Notes: a model not told the origin generated them from the letters alone. 64,000 nt of DNA from Conchocele bisecta (GCA_029237695.1 CM055272.1:12946042-13010041); one strand, 5' to 3'; numbered from the stretch's first letter, positions 44,990 through 55,959 are shown. Translations and numbers: made by a program.

Positions 44990-45200
44990 TTTCCTTTATG
45001 CTCAAGGGTGAGCCGCGTCTATGGTGTATTCCATGCCACAGCGCATTTACCGTGCCACACATCCTACTGGACTGTATCGACTTTCGACGCAAAACACTTC
45101 ACTCGCGGATTTATTCCAGGTGGTGAGCATTGCAGGTTTGCTTAGCTTTCTTCATAAAACCAACTTGTATCGGAAGATCTGATTTTTATCATTGTATACA
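44990..45200 (+). mobile_element. Second 3' fragment of the same LINE
   Basis: From TTCCTTTATGCTCAAGGGTG the sequence repeats the C-terminal zinc region (CIPCHSAFTVPHILLDC) and the start of the 3' UTR. It lies right after the tail of the previous copy. Confidence 0.75.
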
Positions 45201-45229
45201 TGCTTCTCATATCTATATCTATATATCTA

Positions 45230-46860
45230 TATTAGTGCCGGCGAGTATGACATTTATACGGCAACCATTGCTCCATGTAGCATAATAAAGGGCCTTGCAT
45301 AAATTCCGTTTATACCTGAAGTAACCTAATCAACCTGAAGTAGCATAATATACATGAAGTGTCGTTTTTTGCCTGTATTGTATCTGTATCACATTTGACC
45401 CCGAATCGCAGCCTCTGATTGGTCAGTCGCAACAGTAAATTTCAGATGGCGGAAAATATTAAAATCGAAATCGCTGTAGATTCAGCTGTATTTTGTCCAT
45501 TTTACAGTATAAGCGACGTAACCAACGACACGGACATGTCCATTATGATTGTAATGCTTATTATGACAACTATGGAGTCTAAAGTCAGTCACTATTGAAG
45601 CTCATCGCAAAGACATTCAGCCAATTAAGTTTAGTATGCGGTATAAATTAAATACATGGTTAATGCCGTCGAATATAAAATATATTCGATTTCGCCCGAA
45701 TAAAGCTGTCTACACCGAATATATTTTCTATTTGACGGCACTAACCATTTATTTTATGACTTAATGGTGAATTGCCGAGATTTATTAGTGGAATATCACT
45801 CAATATTACATTATGTGTTTGGTCTGCTTAATGTTTCCGTGCTGTACTTCGGACTCCATGCACTTTAAACAAATCAACTATATTTCGTACCACAGTAAAC
45901 GCAACAGCCCATACTCCTGTATTGCGTAACGTTACAATCACAATATCAAAATACATCTACAACTACATATGAGACAAGTCTAAGTGAGATATCTCATGCT
46001 ATATATGTGTTGACGAAATGTTCACTGCAAAGCATTCCGCATTTGCTATGATAATTTCGTCAACTTTCGTTGTCATTTACAGAAAATATCGGAGTTTCTG
46101 TAAATATTTTTCATGAAACGTCTTCTTAAGTATATCGCCCTGTGTTACACTACAGACAGAACATTCGGGCTAATGATAACGTTTCATTATAGTTATGTAC
46201 TCAGAACTAGGAGATACAATACCGTAGTTTGACGACCAGCTGCGACGTCAGATTTGCACACTCCCGGACTTCGAACGATTTCCAGTTATTATCTGGAGGT
46301 GGTGAGATCACAGCTAGGTAGAACACACTTTTCTCTGTTGGAACAAATGGTGTGGAAACTTAGGAATACAGCACGGCATACGTGATTGTGACTGACGGAT
46401 TGACACACCTAACGATGAATCTATTCTGAAGGATTTATATCCTAAAGTTGCGTTCCTATCTGTTAGGTACAAACTTTTCTTTATAGGAATTAAATAAGTG
46501 TATAATTGTGTAACTCTTCCACCAGTTTTTAAAAATTACGAGTGCCCGCTATATAGATATATTAATTTAGTGATATTTAATTTACTGATAGAGGCGCGCG
46601 GTTGTATCAGGCTATTTTAATATGCACATGAGGCAGGAGATTTTTAAATGATTTATACGAACTAAATATGTCACATGAATAGATACGCTGATCGACATAT
46701 TATAAAGTATGATCATTGCACATCAGAAAATCTAAAAGGAGAAAAATGTCGCCCCTGATATCAAACTGGCAATTCGCAATTGATATAAAAACAGTATACA
46801 TGTACTAGTGTGAAATAACACGTTCGGTAAATCAATGTTTATGTTGCCCGAAAACGTGAT
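45230..46860. other. Intergenic DNA, repeat fragments only
   Basis: Contains the repeat shared with 40245-40375 (45985-46120) and a half MITE at 46455-46565. No coding frame stands out. Confidence 0.5.
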
Positions 46861-46902
46861 ATGTAAAGAATGGACGAAACAAATATGTCTCGCTATATCA
46901 CG

Positions 46903-47312
46903 TATGATCACGTGGTTACAACAACAGCAACAAGTATTGAAGCTTCCAAAAGCCCACGTATTCTTTTATTTTATCCTTCATTATCTAACGGATTGTGCTT
47001 AAATATGGCGCATCAAACGCGTCTTGTCGAGCTGCATTTGGTGGTCTCCGTACGTTGGCCCAAACTTCTGTCGTTTTTGCGAAGAATCGATTCCCTTGTC
47101 TACAGACACGGTAATCGATTCTTCGCAAAAACGACATAAGTATTTGCCAAACTCCCGGTACCACCAAATGCAGCTCATGAATACGCGTTTGTTGCGCCGT
47201 ATGTCATCAAAATCCGTTGCATATTAAGAACAATATCAAATAATTCTTACTTTGGAGTGGGCGCTCTTTCAGCCATTGTTTTTGCTATTGTAACCACGTG
47301 ATCATGCACCCT
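46903..47312. mobile_element. Large foldback element, copy 1
   Basis: Outer arms: GATCACGTGGTTACAACA near 46910 against TTGTAACCACGTGATC near 47288. Inner arms: CGAGCTGCATTTGGTGGT against ACCACCAAATGCAGCTC. Core: GTCGTTTTTGCGAAGAATCG against CGATTCTTCGCAAAAACGAC. A second copy occupies about 57884-58232. Confidence 0.8.
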
Positions 47313-47499
47313 GTATATTACAGCCTGGGATGCGTTATATTCAAGTACAGACTAGCAGAAATCGTGACAAACAGGGGAGATCATTTGGCTTGGCATACAT
47401 TTGCATGTTCGCTATACATGTACCAGTAAGGAAAACTTCTGAAATGTCAATATATGTTGTCGTGTAATGATCATAATATACCACATTATTATTTTTTCT

Positions 47500-47575
47500 T
47501 CATGTACATTGCTTGGCCCTAAATGATTCTATTTTGTGCTGATGGGCCGTTAAGCACCATTCCATTTCATTTATT
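47500..47575 (+). repeat. LINE 3' tail fragment
   Basis: TGATGGGCCGTTAAGCACCA followed by TTCCATTTCATT is the end of the Nimb-like LINE, extremely 5'-truncated. Another such tail is at about 48700-48765. Confidence 0.75.
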
Positions 47576-47741
47576 TAGAACACTATGTTTTCGTTGGTTT
47601 AAACGTGGCACCAACGAAAGCATCGTTTTCTAATTTAAGAAACGAACACGATTTGAAAACGATGTGTAAATGATAGGTGGTAGTTATTTTGTGAAACCAG
47701 GAACGCCCGCAGCTAATCTACAACAACCAGTGCACGCTCAC

Positions 47742-47913
47742 CGTTTTCGTGTTCTCGTGTGGCCTCGGTTATGATGGCGTCTGCGAATACCAAGCCCTGC
47801 AGACTACAGCTGTCCTTGAATCCCGTGAACCATTCTACGGCACAATCCCGCGCCCCGAATACAAACACGGCCATCGACATTCTACAGGGCCATGGTCCTT
47901 CTGTGACGATGAC
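47742..47913 (-). CDS. Candidate host-gene exon C
   Basis: 172 open bases with AG acceptor (TTTAAACTAG, 47915-47914) and donor G|GTGAGC (47741-47740). It encodes VIVTEGPWPCRMSMAVFVF then GARDCAVEWFTGF and ADAIITEATREHEN. The pattern, an EGxWP turn, a hydrophobic strand, then a helix with paired aromatic residues, fits the second half of a DUF1330-like dimeric alpha/beta barrel. It starts in phase 0 and exon B ends in phase 0, so B and C can join directly. GC is higher than the surroundings, as expected for an exon. Confidence 0.5.
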
Positions 47914-48699
47914 CTAGTTTAAACAATATTTATTTCAAATTATAGCATGTGAGATATATATATACATACAACTGAGAACAGGATTAGAAGACAAGCTTTA
48001 ACACTTATGTGAATTCTTCTCCTGACGATTACATGGGGCGAATAAATACAGCGAAGATGTGTTGATTAGAAAATGAAGTCAAAACGATAGTTTTGTACAA
48101 CGATATGTATAGAAACGAGTATCGTTGTTTTGTTGTTATTTTTTTGTACTGAAAACCATAGTTTCTTTTAAATACTGCGCTTTCAACTATTTAAACGCCT
48201 GTCGTTTTGTTTTCAAAAACGAAAACGATGTTTTCGTTGGTTTAAACTGAAAGCGCGCTATAGCGGTTTATGCAAACAGTGCAGATCCAGGTGAGCCAGA
48301 TCTCCACTTTTGTAAATACATGTACATTTAATTTTCATAGTTTGAGAACAAAATATAAACCTTTTTCATAAAGTGACTAGTTTGAAAATGATTTTGTGGC
48401 GGTTGGATTGGTTGCAAAATTAACATATCACAATCCATTCCAGTTACTTAGTGATGAAAGTGGTTAAATCAACGAAAGTATCGTTTTCTAATTAGAAAAA
48501 CGATGTGTTTCACCGATTTACAATCAATGACATTCGTTTGTGGAATCAGGAACAAATCCGGACTGTAGAAGATATTTAATAGGCTGGTGTTTTATATCAA
48601 GTATGTAAGGCGAGGTTAAGAAACGCGTAGGAATCCCGAGGCTCGCCGGAAATTCACCACGGGTATTTAGGTGGCCGATCGACGTCGCCATTAAAACGG

Positions 48700-48765
48700 C
48701 ATTAAATGATACTCGTTTGTGTTGATGTGTCGTTAAGAACCATTCCATTCCATTAAAATGAGTAC
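48700..48765 (+). repeat. LINE 3' tail fragment
   Basis: TTGATGTGTCGTTAAGAACC then ATTCCATTCCATT, a diverged copy of the LINE terminus. Confidence 0.65.
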
Positions 48766-48868
48766 AGCATCGACTTCTATCCGTTTACATTTGATACAAG
48801 CCATGTAAATTTGCTTTGAACATTTCGTCAACTTTCATCGTTATGTACGGGATCGTACAATATAGTTA

Positions 48869-49872
48869 TGTTACGGGCAAGCGGTCAAGGCCTTGGTTTT
48901 CTAATGTTCCGCACATATGTCAGGATGCCGCCATTTAATCGCCTAAGTGAAGGGTCTCGGCTCGATCGGGATTCCGGATTAACGGGAAAACTCTAGACGG
49001 GACGCGTAGTAAACTTTCATCATTTAATAGTGACACGTAATAAATAACATGGCGATTCCTGTCTCGAGTTGACCCGTGGACCTTCAATATTAATACTAGT
49101 TATGCTTTTACTTAATTTACACCACCCCTGTAAGACCCTCCCAACCAAGGGAGATAATTCGTCCAAGCATTGGCCAGCTAAACGCACCAGTTACGAGAAA
49201 TACTAACTTATTGAATTCTGACAAGGAGGTGTTTTCAAAGAGAAATCTATTGAAGGTCCCAGAGTCCGCGTTTCTCGAGGCTTATATACCCAAGCATCTA
49301 GTCTCCAGCAAAAGTGGCTGGATTCCCAGCAACTTTCGCTGGAACCAGCGAAATACGTTGGCCAGCATATTGCTGGCCAGCGAATTACGCTGGTTTTATT
49401 GTGACACCCTTAGTTTCCAAATCACGCGCTCGACTAGATACAGTAGGTATAGCCTTGCACCCAAAAGATTACATGGAAAGTGGCATATACTTACAGAAAT
49501 ATGGATACTAATATAATTATTTGAGAATGGAATAACTCTGTGGCTGGCGACTATTTGTTGATATTCGCTATTAGCAACATGGAACAGTTTAAATCATAAT
49601 TCCTGTAATCTCTAAACTATTTCCAAAATGGCGGACATCGATCAAAACAATTCAGACGTGTGTGCAATAAGTGATACAATGGTTCGGATACTCATCTCAC
49701 AGACTTATATTCTATCTGAATACCATGTAAATGTACAAATGAAGCTTGTGTTAAAGCAGCAAGATATGACATAACAGGGTAAGCTTGATAAATGCATGTC
49801 AACTGCATGTGTAAACCATTTGTTTACAAATTAAACAGTCAATATTGGTTGATTGAAGGCTATACCATTACA
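48869..49872 (-). repeat. 3' LTR of the Gypsy element
   Basis: Plus-strand borders TGTTACGGGC and CCATTACA. It matches 55982-56968 with about a dozen substitutions by eye and a 17-base block (near 49066-49082) absent from the other LTR. Inside are nested short palindromes built on CCAGC/GCTGG (49305-49392). Confidence 0.9.
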
Positions 49873-50620
49873 TTACACCCCGCCGACTAATCGAAATGTC
49901 CTCATGAGCCTTCAAGTGCCAGAAGGTCCTTTAAAAGATGCACTTTAAACCAATAATCAAATCATTACATAAATACGTCAGAGGCACCTTAAGTGCTGCA
50001 TATATTTTATACCTAAGTCACCTTAATTGAAAAATGGTATAATGAACACACATAAATCACAGTTTACTGAATCAATACGTATATACAATTAATTGATCTG
50101 ATGACAATGGTATGAACAATATTTTCCAGACAATGTCTTAATAGGCAAAGGTTAGTTGATGGAGTCGATATTGTTAATAAAATATCAGACCAGATTGTAT
50201 AAAGTAGCAACATTGCTGGTAGGATACCTAACGTAACAACACGACATACATATAGCTGTACCAACAAGAAACCTGTGCGTATTACCGAATCAGTTTGCTA
50301 ATCTGACATGAAAACATGTTAAAGTTTTGCCAGCCACATATAAATTGATACCTTAGCAATGATGTACGATACCACGCGCAGGTGGAATCGTATGTTAACC
50401 TAACCAAAAACTGTACACCTAATTAGTAGAAAAAAATATGGGTACAAGGCAGATTATAAAAGAAAGAAGGAATAAAACTAATGTCTCTTCTTGGGGACGG
50501 CCACGACCCGTGACTTGATCTTCTTTGGCGATCGATCTGGGGTGGGGGTGCGTCGCCGTTTTCCCGGTTGTCTCGTGGGCTGGCTAGACTCGCCTTCCGT
50601 CCGTCGCAGGAAGCCCGTCA
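49873..50620 (-). other. Gypsy 3' non-coding region with polypurine tract
   Basis: Between the third ORF stop and the 3' LTR. Next to the LTR the minus strand reads GTCGGCGGGGTGTAA, a purine-rich tract in the right place for plus-strand priming. No frame of note in the rest. Confidence 0.5.
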
Positions 50621-51751
50621 TTACAGCCCGGAGCAACCCAAACTGCACGGCTGTCTGTCGATCGCACCAACTACCCGGTCGGTTAGTTGGCGGATCGCGA
50701 CCACAAGGTCGTGGTTAACGTCCTCCTTGGGCTCCGTGGCAGGCTCCGTGGCAGGCTCAGTGGCAGTGACAGGCTCCGTGGCAGGCTCAGTGGCAGTGGC
50801 AGGCTCCGTGGCAGGCTCAGCACACGAGGTGCAGTCGAGGCCCGATGACACAACAACTCCTGGCAAATACTTGGGAATGTCTGCTGGGGGAGGAGAGGGT
50901 GAGTATCGGAGGGTGCTCTGCCGCGTTGCTATCGGTGTGAATAATGATGTTACAGTATTACTCGCGATACCAGCAACCGATGCAGGGGGCGTCACACCAG
51001 CGAATGGCATGGCGGTATAGGCCATTACGTTAGCGCGGGGTGTGGTGGCTGTCGTCTTGAAGGCAGGGGGCATCAGGTTTGGCTGCGGCGTTCCAATGAT
51101 TTCGTTGGCATCGAACGTGCCCAGTATATCATGCAGGATGTTGTCGACCAATGGTGCTGGTGGCGCAGGTGCCGTCTCCACGGGCCTACGAGAACGGGTC
51201 GCCGACACATCTTCTGAGGCCGTATTACCCAGGCGGATAAATTCCACGCCCTCCTTCACCGTATAAGGATCGTTCGACTTGAGCAATGCCTCGACATTGG
51301 TGGTCGGCGCACCCCGTATCACTAACTCAGCCATCTTCAGTTGATGCGGCCTGTATGACTCAATATGTCGGACAAGGGTTGTTTCATCCGTGCTCCGGAA
51401 CAGACACACCCGGCAGTAAAACGGCGCTTGAGTGAGCGGGACGTGATCTTTGTAGAGGTGGGCGATCACCCGCCTCTTCTCCCCGTTGTACGGTGTCACC
51501 GTGGTGCAGTGCTGGCACCGGTATACATGCCCTCGACTGGCCACTCCCGATTTCGCCACTGACAGGATCTGCGACATCTTGGAATAATCCTGGAAGTATA
51601 ACGGGGAACGACACCGTGAGACATAGATATAGGCGCCGGCAGATACATGTACATGTATACCCCATATAGTCCCCAGATTACATGTATATATAATATACAT
51701 CCCTTCCAATTTCCTTAAACGTTCAGACTTTCCTGAATGGCTAGGATCCAT
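50621..51751 (-). CDS. Gypsy third ORF: two C2H2 fingers plus Thr/Pro/Glu repeats
   Basis: A 376-codon frame overlapping the end of integrase. The likely start is Met59 (51577, MSQILSVAKSG), since the first 58 codons look non-coding and a CTTCCAG site sits just before it. Fingers: YRCQHC...HLYKDH and FYCRVCLF...LVRHIES. A middle region of low complexity follows, then an EPATEPATATEPATEP repeat (50715-50820 in DNA) and a helical end (AIRQLTDRVVGAI). Position after pol is where env or accessory genes sit. Fingers suggest nucleic-acid or chromatin binding. The homologous relic at 6.2-7.2 kb shows the ORF type is not unique to this copy. Confidence 0.7.
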   Translation of the reverse strand: MDPSHSGKSERLRKLEGMYIIYTCNLGTIWGIHVHVSAGAYIYVSRCRSPLYFQDYSKMSQILSVAKSGVASRGHVYRCQHCTTVTPYNGEKRRVIAHLYKDHVPLTQAPFYCRVCLFRSTDETTLVRHIESYRPHQLKMAELVIRGAPTTNVEALLKSNDPYTVKEGVEFIRLGNTASEDVSATRSRRPVETAPAPPAPLVDNILHDILGTFDANEIIGTPQPNLMPPAFKTTATTPRANVMAYTAMPFAGVTPPASVAGIASNTVTSLFTPIATRQSTLRYSPSPPPADIPKYLPGVVVSSGLDCTSCAEPATEPATATEPATEPVTATEPATEPATEPKEDVNHDLVVAIRQLTDRVVGAIDRQPCSLGCSGL

Positions 51752-53346
51752 TCAGGAATATCCTTCCGCTCATACGGTTTCATTTTATTATGGTGCAGTA
51801 CGAAAACGGGACCATTGGACCGCAACTGGACAGAGTATGTTAGTTCATTGTGTCTCTTAATGATAATACCCGGTCCTTTATACGCCGGCTGCAGTTTCTG
51901 ACATAGTCCAGGGGCCAGGGAGGCATTTTCGACCCATACAACATCGCCGCGTTTAAAGCTAAAAACAGACAGTCTGGCGTCGTATAACCTTTCTTGACGA
52001 TGTGCATTGGCAGACAAGTGTTTCCTTGCGATTTCATGGGACTGTTGCATGCGAGATCTGAGATGGTTCACATAGTCGCCATAGCTTGTAATTTCAGGCT
52101 GATAACTGCGTATGCCACCATACACTAGTTCGGCCGGCAATCTAACTTCTCTACCAAGCATGAGCAAATTTGGGGTTAGGCCAGTGGATTCATGGGGGGT
52201 GGCTCGGTATGCGGCTGCCAGGCAACCCAGATTGAGGTCCCAATTTTCTTGTTCACCGCGCAAATACGACTTTACCATGCGAAGGAGGGTACGGTTGAAA
52301 CGTTCGGCCTGACCATTACACTTAGGATGTCTCGCGGATGTTCGTGTTTTCTTAATCTCAAGTAAACGGCATAATTCGCGAAATATTGAACTTTCGTAGT
52401 TTCGACCCTGATCCGAGTGCAAGGTTAGACAACAGCCCAGGCGACTAATAACTTCATTCAACAGTTTGTTCGCGCATGTTTTTGCGGTTTGGTCCGGGAC
52501 GGCCATTGTTTCAACCCATTTTGTGAAATGGTCTGTAGCCAGTAGTATATAGCGATTACCCCGCGGCGTGAGTGGTAGCGGACCAAGTAGATCAGTAGCT
52601 AATCTATCCAGGGGAGAACCAACTAACATCCTACCAAGTGGGGCGCGTGGATTGCGATGGGGTTTCCTAATAGCGGCGCATGTCTCGCAATGTCTCAACC
52701 ACAAGTTCACGTCATCTCTTATCCCAAACCAGTAAAACCGCTGGAGTGTCTTTTCCAGTGTTTTCTTCCTGCCTAGGTGACCTGATAGTAGAGTATTGTG
52801 CATCTGATATAGCACATTCTCTTTCAATGATGTAGGTACAATGAATTGCAGATGAGAGCCTGAATTATCTTGTCTGTGGAAATAGCGATGCATACATCCA
52901 CGGTGCATGATGAGTGATTTCCAGATACTCCAATAGTATCGTAAGGTGGGGCTCTGTGAAACAACATCTGAATGTGGTGGGCGCACTCCTGTTTTCAAGG
53001 CATCTATAATGAATCTGAGATCAGGGCCACTGTACTGCATGGCCTGTACCTTGACCATATCCTGATCAGACATCCACTGATTAACCGAGGTTGTATCAAA
53101 CGCAGCACTACTACTGGTAGCCTGTGGGGATGATACAGGATCAGTCATTGATCGGGTAGTCACGGCACGTACGGCACATGCCTTATCTGCACTGTTCGCC
53201 GTCTCACCAGGGGGCACAAAAAGACCGGTCTGTTCAATCATGCCCTTTGAGCGTTTAGTACATTTAGAACATGGGCCACACTGTAGAATTTCTAAATTAT
53301 CAGCATCCTGGCAGTGACAATTCCATGGATCTGGGCAGCGAGACAA
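51715..53346 (-). CDS. Gypsy integrase (with pre-integrase linker)
   Basis: 543 codons, read as open from 53346. In this frame the sequence just upstream already gives HGNADALSRC, the RNase H/integrase linker, so the true polyprotein began earlier. Zinc domain HNTLLSGH...CETC, then catalytic Asp in LATDLLGPL, Asp in LHSDQGRNYE and Glu in CNGQAERFN. The C-terminal SH3-like region (FKRGDVVWVEN...YKGPGIIIKRH...VLHHNKMKPY) lacks a chromodomain. No stop within the domain. Confidence 0.9.
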   Translation of the reverse strand: MSRCPDPWNCHCQDADNLEILQCGPCSKCTKRSKGMIEQTGLFVPPGETANSADKACAVRAVTTRSMTDPVSSPQATSSSAAFDTTSVNQWMSDQDMVKVQAMQYSGPDLRFIIDALKTGVRPPHSDVVSQSPTLRYYWSIWKSLIMHRGCMHRYFHRQDNSGSHLQFIVPTSLKENVLYQMHNTLLSGHLGRKKTLEKTLQRFYWFGIRDDVNLWLRHCETCAAIRKPHRNPRAPLGRMLVGSPLDRLATDLLGPLPLTPRGNRYILLATDHFTKWVETMAVPDQTAKTCANKLLNEVISRLGCCLTLHSDQGRNYESSIFRELCRLLEIKKTRTSARHPKCNGQAERFNRTLLRMVKSYLRGEQENWDLNLGCLAAAYRATPHESTGLTPNLLMLGREVRLPAELVYGGIRSYQPEITSYGDYVNHLRSRMQQSHEIARKHLSANAHRQERLYDARLSVFSFKRGDVVWVENASLAPGLCQKLQPAYKGPGIIIKRHNELTYSVQLRSNGPVFVLHHNKMKPYERKDIPEWILAIQESLNV

Positions 53347-53413
53347 AGCATCGGCATTGCCATGCTTTTTACCTGGCCTATATTATATACTGAAGTCGAA
53401 TGAGGATAGAATT

Positions 53414-55801
53414 TCAATCCACCTGGCAATTCGGCCTTTTGGTTCCTTCAGCCGGAAAAGGAATGTAAGTGCCTGGTGATCGCCTGCCTAACAAATACTG
53501 TCGATAATATTCTACAAAGTGCCGTACAGCTAGAAGCTCCTTGTCAGTGATGCAGTAGTTCCGTTCTGCTTTGTTCAAAGTCCTACTCCCATAACTAATA
53601 ACACGCTCTTGTCCATCCTGTATTTGGCTAAGAACGCCGGCTATTTGGGTGTCACTAGCATCTGTGTCTAATATGTAGAGACCATCATTTTTGGGGTGAG
53701 CCATTATGTCTGAGCCACTCAATTTCTCCTTCAACAAGTCAAATGCTTGTTGACAAGCTTCTGACCACACAAATGATGCACCTTTGAGCGTCAATTGTGT
53801 GAGCGGATGGACAAGATCACTATATCCTTTGATAAAGCGGCGATAGTATGATCCAAGACCGAGGATTTGTCTTACATGAGTTGGGGTGGATGGGATCGGC
53901 CATTGCTTTATCTTTGCGATATTTCCTGGGTTTGGTAGTATGCCTTTGGCGGAGACCAGATGCCCAAGGAAATTGACCTCCGTTTGTAATAACTGTTTTA
54001 TCAGCCCGTAGTCACTATCCTCGTCATCATCGTCCGAAAAACTTACTTTTCTTGGACTGCGGCCATAACTATCAGAGTGCCCGTGCCTGGCCTCCGTATA
54101 GTGTACTACATGACGTACAGCTTCTTCTATCGTGCTTGGTTCCTTGGACCATTCTATAGCAAACTGTAAATCATGGTCGTGTAATCCCGCCAAGAATCGA
54201 TCAACTAAAGCCTGTTGCCTAATTTCCGGGTCCTTCCGTGCATATGCCTTATCGTACAGGCGCTTTAGTTCGGAGGCAAAATCCTCCACAGATTCTCCAT
54301 TGCGCTGATTACGTTTCCCAAATTGTACACGATATGTCTTGTGGGTCTCCTCGTTCAAAAATCGGGAATTTAACTGTGCCACTAATCCGTGGTATTCATA
54401 TCTGCAGTCCGCAGAAATTTGATCGAAAACAAAGTGTGCTGCGGTCCCGTCTAAGCGCTGTACCAACTCGCTGAGACATCGGCTCGAGTCCCATTTGTGA
54501 ATGTTGGCCACCGTTGTAAATCGGGCATGCCATATTTTCCAGTTGCTTTTTGTATCACCCGTGAATGTGGGAAGTTTGGTGTGTGCCATGGAAGGAATGT
54601 TATGGTGGGTTTGTGGTGTCATATATTGTGTACTTGTATTCCCGCTATGGCTACTCGGGTTACTGTGTACAGTATTACATATGGGTACATGTACGTCACT
54701 GCCAGTTACATGGTCAGGCAAGCACATGCAACTCGGTGCTATAGCGGCGGATGACGACTGAGTGGTAACTGCACTCCGTGACCGGATCGTACTTCCGGTA
54801 CTCGGACCAGTCACCAAACATGCAATGGCCGGTTCGGTGTGGTGCGTAATATGTACAGCTGCGGATCTGGGCATGTTTGGATCTTGTATGGTGTCCACGT
54901 GACCGGGAATATGCATATGGTCTGATGACTGTGTAGACTGTGTGGTGCGGAGATCTACCTGATTACCAGATTGGCTTAAGTTACTGGATGTGCTAGTTAA
55001 AATCGGGGTGTCCCCATTTCGTGGGGCGGACACTTGGCTACAAGTCAGAACGCCAGCTAAATCGCGCATTTCCTGGCGGAGCACCTCACTGGTTTGCTGG
55101 ACCATATCACGGATCATATCACGCATTCCGCGCTGAAAGCAATCATTGTTTTGTTGCGACAGCTGTGCCGCCTGTGCCATTTGTGACAGAGTGTTGCTAA
55201 GAGTTTGTTGATTTTGTTTGGCTATGTCGTTCATTCCCTTTACCCACTGAGCCATGTCCACCATTGAAGAAAGTAGGGTCTGTGTAAGATCGGGTGATAG
55301 TTGTGTATTTTGCTGGGTAGCAGTGTAGTCTCTTTGTGAAGGAACTGCTTGGGTTTGTGTCAATGGCAATGTATCCCCATTTGGCAGACACATATCCGGT
55401 CCATTATGCTCGTGGAATGTGTCAGTTATTGGACCCACTTGTTGACCCAGGTTAATTGTGGATGCATATTCGTAGTTGGTGCGTTCTGTGTGACACCTCG
55501 GGACACCAGTATGGAAAGAGAAAGTGCTCATGGACGCTAACGAGCTGTTTAAAACGGCCCCGTGCGACAGAGCATTCACATGTGGGTGTGACGGCTTAAC
55601 GTTGGTATTGGGTGGAGGGCAACTCTTAATTGATGTGTCACTCGCATATTCCCTGGCTCTAGAGCTCGGTCTCGTATTCTGGGCATATGAGAGAGACACC
55701 GTATCACATTCAGAGTCGGAAGTAACATCTACGTCACTCGGCAATGCGGCGCGACCATTCGATTCCGCGCGAGATTTCTTCACCGCTCGGCGCTTACCCA
55801 T
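53414..55801 (-). CDS. Gypsy Gag fused in frame to RT thumb and RNase H (deletion product)
   Basis: 795 codons from ATG 55801 (MGKRRAVKKSRAESN). Residues 1-400 are polar and Gln/Ser-rich with a possible coil; about 405-570 is a retrotransposon Gag domain (KLPTFTGDTKSNWKIWHARF; LDGTAAHFVFDQIS; ESVEDFASELKRLYDKAY). At QLLQTEVNFLGH the sequence jumps to the RT connection region (ILGLGSYYRRFIKGYSDL) and RNase H (YILDTDASDTQIAGVLSQ; LNKAERNYCITDKELLA). Protease and the YVDD palm are missing. A small deletion near 53472 then shifts frame, and a TAA near 53385 separates it from integrase. Confidence 0.85.
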   Translation of the reverse strand: MGKRRAVKKSRAESNGRAALPSDVDVTSDSECDTVSLSYAQNTRPSSRAREYASDTSIKSCPPPNTNVKPSHPHVNALSHGAVLNSSLASMSTFSFHTGVPRCHTERTNYEYASTINLGQQVGPITDTFHEHNGPDMCLPNGDTLPLTQTQAVPSQRDYTATQQNTQLSPDLTQTLLSSMVDMAQWVKGMNDIAKQNQQTLSNTLSQMAQAAQLSQQNNDCFQRGMRDMIRDMVQQTSEVLRQEMRDLAGVLTCSQVSAPRNGDTPILTSTSSNLSQSGNQVDLRTTQSTQSSDHMHIPGHVDTIQDPNMPRSAAVHITHHTEPAIACLVTGPSTGSTIRSRSAVTTQSSSAAIAPSCMCLPDHVTGSDVHVPICNTVHSNPSSHSGNTSTQYMTPQTHHNIPSMAHTKLPTFTGDTKSNWKIWHARFTTVANIHKWDSSRCLSELVQRLDGTAAHFVFDQISADCRYEYHGLVAQLNSRFLNEETHKTYRVQFGKRNQRNGESVEDFASELKRLYDKAYARKDPEIRQQALVDRFLAGLHDHDLQFAIEWSKEPSTIEEAVRHVVHYTEARHGHSDSYGRSPRKVSFSDDDDEDSDYGLIKQLLQTEVNFLGHLVSAKGILPNPGNIAKIKQWPIPSTPTHVRQILGLGSYYRRFIKGYSDLVHPLTQLTLKGASFVWSEACQQAFDLLKEKLSGSDIMAHPKNDGLYILDTDASDTQIAGVLSQIQDGQERVISYGSRTLNKAERNYCITDKELLAVRHFVEYYRQYLLGRRSPGTYIPFPAEGTKRPNCQVD

Positions 55802-55959
55802 CGTGAATAAATCTGACGGATGTCTGTATGTGTGTATTACTTATCGTCCGAGGGGCGTAATGACGTTGGTTTCTATACTCGATTTCTTGTTTGAACAAAT
55901 TCCGTGTGTTGTTTTTCCAGGCGTGAATATCGGATCACTAGATCTCATGGGAATGAGAT

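Noticed and set aside
42158..47913. Joining exon C directly to exon D as consecutive exons
   Set aside because: Exon C ends one base into a codon; exon D would then meet a stop after a few codons, so they cannot be adjacent in that frame.
49211..49516. 100-codon plus-strand frame in the LTR, repeated at 56305-56604
   Set aside because: It is shared only because the LTRs are copies of each other; it is antisense to the element and has no coding features.
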